Shown here: piece after piece, positions 17,467 through 26,000 of the stretch | Numbering within the stretch: position 1 is the first letter of the stretch | Layout of the letters: each line of letters opens with the position of its first letter | Origin: an uncultured Porphyromonadaceae bacterium | GTDB taxonomy: Bacteria > Bacteroidota > Bacteroidia > Bacteroidales > Muribaculaceae | Direction of reading: 5' to 3' | Length of the DNA stretch: 64,000 nucleotides | NCBI GenBank assembly: GCA_947177035.1 | Contig: CAMWSS010000007.1 | Coordinates: 21,796-85,795, forward strand | The notes under the pieces: generated by a model | Seen by the model: the letters and a program-made list of their open reading frames with translations, nothing else | What the model was told of the DNA's origin: nothing | Database searches by the model: none | Program-made: the position numbers and the translations under genes

Positions 17467-18488
17467 GCGCAACAGAACCCCATCCCCACACCATCATAAT
17501 AGCCGAAGCCGGAGTAAATCACAATGGCTCGATGGATCTGGCCGTGCAGCTCATACACGCAGCCGCTGAAGCCGGTGCGGACTATGTCAAATTCCAGACG
17601 TTCAAGTCTGAGCGCATCGTCGCCGCATCGGCTCCTAAAGCCGAATACCAGCAGGCCAATGCTCCATCAGAAGGAAACACGCAACTCGAAATGCTTCGCG
17701 CGCTGGAACTGACACCAGCCCAATTCGCAGAATTGAAAGCTGAGTGTGACAGGATGAACATTGGTTTCATCAGCACACCGTTTGATTTCCAATCAATCGA
17801 AGTGTTACTCCCGCTGGGCATGGACTTCTGGAAAATTCCATCAGGCGAGATTACTAATCTTCCATATCTAAGGCGCATAGCCGGAATCGGTCAGCCGATC
17901 GTCATGTCAACCGGCATGTGTGAGGAACATGAAGTGGAGCAAGCGGTGAATGTGCTGTGTGACAATGGTGTGACACGCGACATGATCACTCTCCTGCACT
18001 GCAACACGCAATACCCCACCCCCATGGCCGACGTCAACCTTCGGGCCATGCAGTGGCTGCGCACCCTCAACTGCGCCGCTGTAGGCTACAGCGACCACAC
18101 CCAAGGCATTGAAATCCCGATTGCAGCAGTGGCCGCAGGCGCTCAAGTCATAGAGAAACATTTCACACTCGACCGCACACTGCCGGGACCTGACCACAAG
18201 GCATCGCTCAAACCGGGAGAACTCAGGGCAATGATACGCGCCATCCGCAACGTGGAGATGGCCATGGGAGATGCCCGCAAATCTGTGTCGGATTCCGAGC
18301 GGCAGAACATCATGGTAGCACGACGCAGCATCGTCGCATCACGCCACATTGCAGCCGGAGAAATCTTCTCGGAAGAGAATCTGACAGTCAAGCGCCCAGG
18401 ATCTGGCATTTCACCGATGATGTGGGATCATGTCATCGGCACAAAAGCTTCTCGCGATTTCAATCCCGACGACCTTATCACATTATAA
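17463..18488 (+). CDS. neuB: N-acetylneuraminate/legionaminate synthase (NeuB/LegI-like)
   Basis: Condenses an N-acyl-mannosamine-type sugar with phosphoenolpyruvate to a nonulosonic acid. 341 residues from the ATG at 17463, which overlaps the preceding stop. The TIM-barrel motifs are EAGVNHNGS (about 14-22), YVKFQTFK, HCNTQYPTP and GYSDHTQGIE, and EKHFTLDRTLPGPDHKASL. A C-terminal SAF/antifreeze-like domain begins near RRSIVASRHIAAGE (about 280). With the LegB-like gene, legionaminate synthase is the better guess than sialic acid synthase, but specificity cannot be read. A terminator follows at once. Confidence 0.88.
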   Translation: MSATEPHPHTIIIAEAGVNHNGSMDLAVQLIHAAAEAGADYVKFQTFKSERIVAASAPKAEYQQANAPSEGNTQLEMLRALELTPAQFAELKAECDRMNIGFISTPFDFQSIEVLLPLGMDFWKIPSGEITNLPYLRRIAGIGQPIVMSTGMCEEHEVEQAVNVLCDNGVTRDMITLLHCNTQYPTPMADVNLRAMQWLRTLNCAAVGYSDHTQGIEIPIAAVAAGAQVIEKHFTLDRTLPGPDHKASLKPGELRAMIRAIRNVEMAMGDARKSVSDSERQNIMVARRSIVASRHIAAGEIFSEENLTVKRPGSGISPMMWDHVIGTKASRDFNPDDLITL

Positions 18489-18526
18489 AAAACGGATATG
18501 GATTTTGAAGTCCATATCCGTTTTTT
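18487..18526. terminator. bidirectional intrinsic terminator
   Basis: A perfect 16-bp inverted repeat: AAAAAACGGATATGGA (18487-18502), an 8-base loop, and its complement at 18511-18526, giving T runs in both directions. It ends the capsule/nonulosonic operon on the plus strand and the tricorn/radical SAM operon on the minus strand. Confidence 0.92.
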
Positions 18527-18546
18527 ATCGTGTTTACCACTCCACT

Positions 18547-19731
18547 TTATTTTCGGAAGTGTTGCATCACGTTGGCCGGCGGCCGACCGGCGGCAAGTTC
18601 ATCGCGCATAAAGTCCATATACGGTGCCACGTGCTCAAAATATTGCCTGTAGCCATCGCAAAGATAGTTGATGCCGTTGGGGCCGATGCGGTTTTTGGGA
18701 CATTCACCATTGCAGGCAAACAGCCAGCGACACTGGCGGCACTTCTCGGGAAGAGTGTCGCGCTTGGCTGCGCCGAAACGCAGTTGCTGGTCGCTGCTCA
18801 TCATTTCAATAAACGTGTTTTCACGGATATTGCCCAAACGATATTCGCTGAAAACGAAATGGTCGCAACTATAGACAGTCCCGTCGTATTCCATCACTCC
18901 GGCATGTCCGCACTCCTTTGCCATTGAACAGACTCCCGGCTCCACCCCACACCAATTGGCCAGAGTGGCATCAAAAATCTGGATGAAGACCTTGCCGACA
19001 TCCTCCTGTACCCAACGGTCAAACAGCCGGCAAAGGAAATTGCCCCACTGCTGCGGAGAGACGGAAAAATCAGCCAGATCGCCCTGTTCATTAGTAGACG
19101 CGATATCACCCTGTTGTGTCAGGCGCTCCACGATCGGTGCGAACTGAATGTAATTGCAGTTTATCGACTTAAAGAAATCGTAAAACTCTTCCGGATGTTC
19201 GGAATTGAAATCATTGACCACTGCCATTGCATTCCATTCCACATTGTGATTGTTCAGCAGTCTGACTGCGCGCATCACGTTCAGAAACGACGGCACACCA
19301 TTGCGGTTGCGTCGGTATTCATCATGAAATTCCTGCGGTCCGTCGATAGAAAGACCGACAAGCCATCCGTTGGTGCGCAAAAAACGACACCATTCATCGG
19401 TCAGCAAAGTTCCGTTTGTCTGCAAGCAATTCAGCACCGGGCGCCCCTTGCCATATATCCGCTGCAATTCCATCGCTTTTTTATAGAATTCCAACGGCCG
19501 GAGCAATGCTTCGCCTCCATGCCAGGTGAACACAACCTCGTTTTGTGTCTGTGCTTCGAAATAACGCTTTATGAAAAGTTCTAAAATCTCATCGCTCATG
19601 TAATGGCGTTTGTCGGCAGGATCATACAGCCGCTTCTTGTCCAGATAATAGCAATATGAACAAGCAAGATTACACGACGATCCGGCCGGTTTGGCCATTA
19701 CATAGAGCGGACGAGCGAATGGGGTTCTCAT
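18547..19731 (-). CDS. anaerobic sulfatase-maturating enzyme-type radical SAM protein (SPASM)
   Basis: 394 residues. The radical SAM cluster motif is Cys20-x3-Cys24-x2-Cys27 (CNLACSYCYY). Auxiliary-cluster cysteines of the SPASM domain follow: CGVEPGVCSMAKECGHAG, YSCDHFV and the CRQCRWLFACNGECPK segment. TWHGGEALLRP and LQTNGTLL are classic anSME features. Such enzymes convert a Cys or Ser of sulfatases to formylglycine. No sulfatase gene is in the window. It overlaps the tricorn-like gene upstream by four bases (ATGA), so the two are co-translated. Confidence 0.85.
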   Translation of the reverse strand: MRTPFARPLYVMAKPAGSSCNLACSYCYYLDKKRLYDPADKRHYMSDEILELFIKRYFEAQTQNEVVFTWHGGEALLRPLEFYKKAMELQRIYGKGRPVLNCLQTNGTLLTDEWCRFLRTNGWLVGLSIDGPQEFHDEYRRNRNGVPSFLNVMRAVRLLNNHNVEWNAMAVVNDFNSEHPEEFYDFFKSINCNYIQFAPIVERLTQQGDIASTNEQGDLADFSVSPQQWGNFLCRLFDRWVQEDVGKVFIQIFDATLANWCGVEPGVCSMAKECGHAGVMEYDGTVYSCDHFVFSEYRLGNIRENTFIEMMSSDQQLRFGAAKRDTLPEKCRQCRWLFACNGECPKNRIGPNGINYLCDGYRQYFEHVAPYMDFMRDELAAGRPPANVMQHFRK

Positions 19732-22700
19732 TTTGCGGATGCGGCAGAATCAAGTTTTTCCAGCAGATGTCTGGTTGCTCCGATAAGCTGACGGTCTATG
19801 CCCTGCATCACTTCCGCCGGATTATTATATATGAGCACATCAGGATTGAGCTGCTGATTTTCAAGTGGTTTTCCGTTGCGATCAAGCGACGTCACCTGAG
19901 GAATGCCGAAATACACCTCACCATTAATCTGGGTTTCCCACCACACAGCGGTCATGGTGCCCGGCACTGGCGCGCCGATCAGTTCGCCGATACCGAGTGT
20001 TTTGTATGTGTAGGGGGTGCCGTGCGCATCGCTGTAGTTACTTTCGTTGATCAGCATGGCCGACGGTTTGGTCCACTGGGTGAAAGGCTCGGAACCGATA
20101 TACTTGCCACGCGGGGCAAAGCGTACATATTCCTTGCCGCTGAGCAATACGGCGATATCATTATGGAGCCAGCCGCCGCCGTTCCATCGAGTGTCGACAA
20201 CCACGGCCTCATGGTTGCGGTATTTTCCAAGCAATTCAGAGAACACACGGCGATAGCTCGGTGAGTTCATGCCCTGGATGTGCACATAGGCAATGCGGCC
20301 GCCGCTGACGCTGTCGACTATCGCCTGGTTACGTTCCACCCAGCGGTCATAGAGCAGATCGCGGATCGTGCCCTGCGCCACGGGCTTGACATACACATCT
20401 TCCGTTTTTCCTGAATCGGCTCTGCGCACACTGATACGCGTTTTGTGGTTCTGACGGCCTTCGAGCAACGGGAAATAATCCATGCCAGGAGTGATGGCGG
20501 TGCCGTCAATGGCAAGAATCACGTCGCCGGGTCTTACGTTGGCGGCTTTGGTTGAAAGCGGTCCGCGCTTGAGCACCTCTGTCACCAGCAATCCCTCTCC
20601 GGCATAATTGTCGTCAAAGAATGCGCCAAGCGATGCCGTGCCGTATTTCGCACCGCGAGCACCGCCTCCGCCTCCGGTGTGGGAAGCATTCAGCTCACCG
20701 AGTATTTCGCTGTAAAGTTCACCGAAATCAAAACTGTTGGTGATATGCGGCAGAAAACGACGGTAGGCTTCGCGATAATATTCCCAGTCTACACCATGAA
20801 GGTTTTCGTCATAGAACTTGTCTTTGACCTGACGCCACATATGGTCAAACATGTATTCACGTTCGGCATACGGGCTGTAGTCATACCATGCACGATAGCT
20901 GATGTCGGTTGTCTCGCCGCTTCCCATGGAGATTTTCTTCATGCCGTTGCCGATCATGAACAGATTCTCGCACTTGGAATCAGGGACGAGTGCACCGAAC
21001 CCGGCTCCTTTGCGAAGCACTTTGCGATCACCTTTGCGCAGATCTTTCTGGAACAGATCGGCACTTCCGTCAAACGATGCCAGATAGTAGAATTTGTCGC
21101 CTTTTTTATCCAGCGCGAAATCTCCGAGCGAAGTTGAATTGTCGGTCAGGCGGCGCACTCTGTATTTGGCATTTTCCAGATCAAATTCCAGCGGTTTGAC
21201 TGCTGAATCATCTTTCTTCTTGTCGTCTTTCTTCTTTTTCTTTTTGTCTTTGCTGTCTTTCTTTTCAGAGTCTTTGCTTTCGTCCGATTTGCTCTTCTCC
21301 TCTTCGGTCAGCAGCGAGAGTTCCTCTTCGCTCATCATGAAGCGGTCGTATGCCTCACCGTCAAAAAACATGATAAACGCGTCGCGTTGCGATCCCCAGC
21401 TGCCATGGCTGCGATAACCCTGACGGTCTGAACTCCAGATCATGGCCTTTCCATCGAGCACCCATTTGGCATTGCCATCGGAATATCCGCTTTCTGTCAG
21501 GTCATGCACTTCCGATCCGTCTGCTTTAACAAGAGCGATGTCGGTGTTGTTCCATCCGCCGATTCCTATGTAGTCCACCAGAAACCATCGGCTGTCAGGA
21601 CTCCATTCAAACGACACGTCGCCATCGGTATAGGAATAATTATATTTTCCGTCAAGCGCCGTGCGCACTTTTTTTGATTCCAGGTTTATCACGCGCAGTT
21701 CTGTGCGGTCTTCAAGAAAAGCCACCTCTTTGCCGTCGGGCGAGAACTGAGGCTGGAAAGCAGGTTTGTCTGATTTATAGAGCGGAGTCTCCACCACTTC
21801 CGTGGCATATGTGAACTTCTTCTCTTCAGGATTCTTTATTGTGGCTGTAAACAGCTGCCAGATGCCGTCGCGTTCTGAATCATATACCAGAGTGCGTCCA
21901 TCACTTGAAAAATCCACACGTCGTTCCTGCTCGGGAGTGTTGGTGATCTGACGAGTAGTGCCATATTTGGTTGAGGTCACAAACACATTTCCAGCCAGAA
22001 CAAATGCGACTTCTTCACCGTCAGGGCTGACGGCCATATCGGAAGCCCCCCATGTGCGGTCTTTCTTTTCAACGACTTTAGTGTAGTCGTCGGTTATGAT
22101 ATCCACATTCAGTTTCTGAGGTTCAGCCGCGCCGGGAGCGAAAGTATAGATTTCGCCATTCCAGCTGAAAGCGAGAGTTCCGTCGGCGGCGGCAGAGAGC
22201 GAACGGACCGGGTGACGGTCAAACGACGTCAGCTGGGTGTCGGTGCCATCCAGAGTCCTCCGGTGCACGTTGAGCGTTCCGCTGCCAGCTTCAGTGGTGT
22301 AGTAATATGATTTACCGTCAGCAGCCCACACCGGATTAAGACTGTGGCCGTTGAAGTCCGTGAGCTTGGTGAAATTTCCGTTGTCGACAAGCCATATGTC
22401 GGCTGTGCCCGACGAGCGTTCATGCTTGCGGAAGGCATTCTCGACGCTTGGCTGGTAATGTGCCAGCATCTGTCCTTGGCCGTTGACGCTTAGTGAAGCG
22501 AGCGGAAACGACATGAACATCTGTGGTCTGGTCTTGCCGTCGGTCTTGACTTTATAGATCTGATTCTGAAATCCACCTTGTATGGCCTGCGACGATGGCA
22601 TCAGATTTGACGAAAAGAGCAGAGTCTCGCCGTCGAGCCAGGCCAGAGGTGTTTCACGGCCGCCATTGGTGGTGAGACGAGTGGCTGTGCCGCCGGTGGC

Positions 22701-22985
22701 CGGCATCACATATATATCAAGCGAATAGTTACGTTCGCTGGCAAAAGCGATCTGCTTTCCGTCAGGACTCCACACCGGTTTAGTGTCGTAATACGGCGAC
22801 GTGGTGAGTTGCCGGGCTTGTCCACCGGTAGCCGGAACGGTGTATATATCGCCTTTGTAGGTGAAAGCCACTGTGGTTCCATCAGGCGAAATCGCTACAT
22901 TTCTGAGCCACAGCGGTGTAGCGTCATTGGCTGACGCAGACAGAGCCGCAGCCAGCACGAGTGCAGAAATAACAAGTTTTTTCAC
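19728..22985 (-). CDS. tricorn-like S41 peptidase with beta-propeller domains
   Basis: About 1085 residues from a GTG at 22985, which gives a clean signal peptide (VKKLVISALVLAAALSASA); the longer start at 23027 adds 14 unlikely residues. Two WD40/TolB-like propellers (repeated SPDGK/SPDGT and W..DG motifs) cover roughly residues 25-660, broken by a charged insertion very rich in Lys, Asp and Ser (encoded about 21195-21300). Next come a C1-like region, a PDZ domain (RPGDVILAIDG) and an S41 core. Tricorn catalytic residues can be placed: the His in LNASHTGG and the Ser near 985 in NESNYSDAHG. Probably a periplasmic peptidase. Confidence 0.9.
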   Translation of the reverse strand: MKKLVISALVLAAALSASANDATPLWLRNVAISPDGTTVAFTYKGDIYTVPATGGQARQLTTSPYYDTKPVWSPDGKQIAFASERNYSLDIYVMPATGGTATRLTTNGGRETPLAWLDGETLLFSSNLMPSSQAIQGGFQNQIYKVKTDGKTRPQMFMSFPLASLSVNGQGQMLAHYQPSVENAFRKHERSSGTADIWLVDNGNFTKLTDFNGHSLNPVWAADGKSYYYTTEAGSGTLNVHRRTLDGTDTQLTSFDRHPVRSLSAAADGTLAFSWNGEIYTFAPGAAEPQKLNVDIITDDYTKVVEKKDRTWGASDMAVSPDGEEVAFVLAGNVFVTSTKYGTTRQITNTPEQERRVDFSSDGRTLVYDSERDGIWQLFTATIKNPEEKKFTYATEVVETPLYKSDKPAFQPQFSPDGKEVAFLEDRTELRVINLESKKVRTALDGKYNYSYTDGDVSFEWSPDSRWFLVDYIGIGGWNNTDIALVKADGSEVHDLTESGYSDGNAKWVLDGKAMIWSSDRQGYRSHGSWGSQRDAFIMFFDGEAYDRFMMSEEELSLLTEEEKSKSDESKDSEKKDSKDKKKKKKDDKKKDDSAVKPLEFDLENAKYRVRRLTDNSTSLGDFALDKKGDKFYYLASFDGSADLFQKDLRKGDRKVLRKGAGFGALVPDSKCENLFMIGNGMKKISMGSGETTDISYRAWYDYSPYAEREYMFDHMWRQVKDKFYDENLHGVDWEYYREAYRRFLPHITNSFDFGELYSEILGELNASHTGGGGGARGAKYGTASLGAFFDDNYAGEGLLVTEVLKRGPLSTKAANVRPGDVILAIDGTAITPGMDYFPLLEGRQNHKTRISVRRADSGKTEDVYVKPVAQGTIRDLLYDRWVERNQAIVDSVSGGRIAYVHIQGMNSPSYRRVFSELLGKYRNHEAVVVDTRWNGGGWLHNDIAVLLSGKEYVRFAPRGKYIGSEPFTQWTKPSAMLINESNYSDAHGTPYTYKTLGIGELIGAPVPGTMTAVWWETQINGEVYFGIPQVTSLDRNGKPLENQQLNPDVLIYNNPAEVMQGIDRQLIGATRHLLEKLDSAASAK

Positions 22986-23024
22986 GTGAAAAGTATTTTG
23001 GTTTATATTATGAATTCTACGACA

Positions 23025-23032
23025 CAAAATTA
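23025..23032 (-). promoter_or_regulatory. -7 element of the tricorn/radical SAM operon
   Basis: The minus strand reads TAATTTTG, about 40 bases ahead of the GTG at 22985. A -33 at normal spacing is not evident, because the terminator of the upstream gene occupies that place. Confidence 0.5.
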
Positions 23033-23048
23033 GTGATTATTTTACAAA

Positions 23049-23081
23049 AAACCGCGAAGCATACTTCATACTCCGCGGTTT
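23049..23081 (-). terminator. terminator of the alpha-2-macroglobulin operon
   Basis: The stem AAACCGCG (23049-23056) pairs with CGCGGTTT (23074-23081). Read on the minus strand it is followed by a T-rich run. It starts about 20 bases after the stop of the large gene. Confidence 0.8.
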
Positions 23082-23099
23082 ATACAAAATTTAAGATTT

Positions 23100-26000
23100 T
23101 TATAGTGTTGTGACCTCTATGCCGGAAGATGTGGCAATGAATTCCGGCGCATACTGGCTTTGCACCTGCGCGGGAGCGAGAATAAACGATCCGTTGCCTG
23201 TCACATAATATTCCTCCTGAATGACTGTGCGTCCTTTGGGCAGACGATTAATGAAGAATGTCGTGCGCTGTGATGTCGGCTCCGTATAGACTGTCCTTCT
23301 CCAGCCATCGTTGTGAGGCAGTTGATTGACAGGCTGCATTCCTGCACAATGAGGAGACACGACTGTGACATAATCCATCGACCTGTCGGCATCAATTGTA
23401 AGAATTACGTTCACGCGTGATCCGACGCTCAATTCTCCTTCTATTTCCCGGCTGATTCTCAACTCTTTTCCGGTGGACGAAGTGACACTGTCGGCTTCTG
23501 ATTCATAGCGGCTCCAGATGCCTCCCCATGCCGGGAAGCGCCCCTTGGCCACCGTCACAACGCCTCCATCAGGAACGTCCAGACGGAATCCGCCGACATA
23601 AGAATCTTCCGGCGTAACATCTGCGTCCTTACCGTTTATTTTGACCGATATTTCATTGGCCGACGGAACGAGCCAGTCTGTGCCTGATGAAAGAATAGAA
23701 TAAACGACATTGGAAGAGTAATAGCCTTTGCCCCAGTCCTGAGTCTGTTTCTGGCTCAGCAGCCAGAGTCTGATCACGTCTACGTCGGCCGACGACGGAT
23801 CTATTGCGGCAAACGCTTCAAGTACCCACGGAGTGACCCCGGTCTGACGCCACGCATTGTATTGCCTGAGAGACTCCACAATCTTCATGGCGGTGGAATG
23901 GTACCCGTTCTCATTCAGGAACAGAGCGGCCTGCGCGCGTCCTTTCAGAGAATAATCCCGCCAGTTGGCCACTGCGTGCTGCACTGCGGCCGAACTCACT
24001 TTGCGTGCGGTCGAAGGCTGTGGCACCACGTCAGCAAAAGCGGTGCGGACATAAGCATATGTCATATTGATATCGTGCTTGTCTGCAGCATACTTGCGGG
24101 CGACTACATTGTCGATATACTTCAGGGCCTCACTGATTATCCTGTCAAGACGTCTGTCTGACGGCAGATAACCCATCTTTTTCAACTGGCCGAGTGTCGA
24201 GAGAGCGCACAAGGTCATCCATTCCGACGGTTCATCGTCTCCTTCGACCCAGCAAAGTCCGCCGCCACGTGTTAGCTTGGCCATTGTCGTGATAGAATTA
24301 TTGATCGTTTTTTTGATCCGGGCCTTATCAAGCAACAGGCTCAGGCGCGCCATCCGTTCAGTATCTGACTCCGCGGCGCCAACCCATGGCGTATTTTCAA
24401 GCAACGCGATTTTCAGATCCTCATTCTTCATCAGACGCGACACCAAAAGCGAGTCTGTGTTTTCCCACTGGCGTATCGCTTTTCCGATTTCCGGATAGGA
24501 GCGTGACAGTCCGTCGGCTGTGGCGGCAGAGAAAAGAGAGCTTAACGCAGCCAACAATGAGCTGTTGTGATACTCTACAACACCCGGCAACGCCATCACG
24601 CATTCCCACACTGCATTTGATGTCAACTGCATCACGCTGCCCGGCTTCGCGTCAATCACGGTCACCGCAGAATCGGCATCAATCAGAATCGGAGTGCTCT
24701 CAAGCACAGTGACAGTCGACGGCAGCACCGGAATCACCGTCTGTTCGCCATCGGAAAAATTTCCACCGGAAGCGCGCACCCTGATGCCGAGACAATTCCA
24801 GTCTGCGACAGTCAGCGGCATGCTCAATATACGTGTCGACATCGGCTTCATCGCTTCTTGCTGGAATTCCTTGCTTTCTATGATATCGCCGGTTATCGGA
24901 TCATACAGTTCAATCACAGCGCCGATTCCGACAACCGAATCGGTGTTATTGACTGCCGACGCACGCAATGTCAGCATATCGCCTTGACGCATGAATCGCG
25001 GAAGCGAAGTCTGCACCATCACAGGCTTTGATGCGATAATATCCGCTCCTAATGTGCCTGTGAGCAGATTTGAATCATAAGCAACGGCCTTGAGCGCCCA
25101 TGTTGTGTTGGCGTCAGGAGCCACAAACTGCACCTGCAAAGAGCCGTCGGCATCAGTGGTCAGAACCGGCCGCCACAAAGCCAGAGGCACTTCCGGCAGA
25201 CGATAACTCCCTTCGGCCGACGATTCCGGATGCGATCCATTGACGATGTTGTTTCCGCTATCGGCAAGAGAGGCGGACTCTTCTTCACACACTGCTTCCG
25301 CCATGTCCATCGGCGCAGAATCTACTGTAATAGCAGTTTTATATTTTCGGGCCATCGCACTCTGGCCCATTCCAGCGATATAAAACACCTTTGTGCGTGG
25401 CCACTGCTGCCCATAAGTATCAAATCCATTGTTCACGTTTGGCAATTGAGGTAGGGTAACCTGCGTCCTGACATAGGCCGATTGCGGATACCATGAGCCT
25501 GGCGAAATCCAGTAGTGACTTGACGGTCCACTATAAGGGTTGAATGCCATGCTGAAAGGCTGAAGTGCATCAAGCGCCTTGGAATATACGTCAAGCACAA
25601 CAGCTGAATTGGCGGCAGGGCGTCCAAGATTATCGACAACCTTTATGGTCCACAGTTCACGATCGCCGGCATTGACCCGGTCACGCAGTGACGAAATTTC
25701 CAATTTAAGGTTACGTGCGACGTTGCGGCGCTTCACCGCCACTGAACGCGTCTCAACCGCATAGTCGCGGAATGTCCACAGCGTTATCGTCGCATCGTTT
25801 ATCCCATCCGGCAGTTCTGCTTTAAATGAATGGTTTCCGGCTCCTGGCGACAGCCATTTTTTCTCAAGCACACTGTCAGGAGTCCAGAGCACGTATCTTA
25901 TATAGGAATCATCGAACGATGTGCCATACCTCAGATCTTCTCCGGCTGAAACTGCTGCTGACGGCACCCACAACGAAGTCTTGACGGGTGGCATCTTGTC

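Noticed and set aside
18430..18927. 165-codon plus-strand ORF
   Set aside because: It crosses the strong bidirectional terminator at 18487-18526 and is antisense to the radical SAM gene, with no domain-like features.
18547..19731. Radical SAM/SPASM protein as a RiPP (peptide natural product) maturase
   Set aside because: The motifs fit sulfatase maturases closely and no small precursor-peptide ORF was seen nearby.
21094..21417. 107-codon plus-strand ORF rich in Ser/Phe
   Set aside because: It is antisense to the Lys/Asp-rich part of the tricorn-like gene; its composition is a by-product of that sequence.
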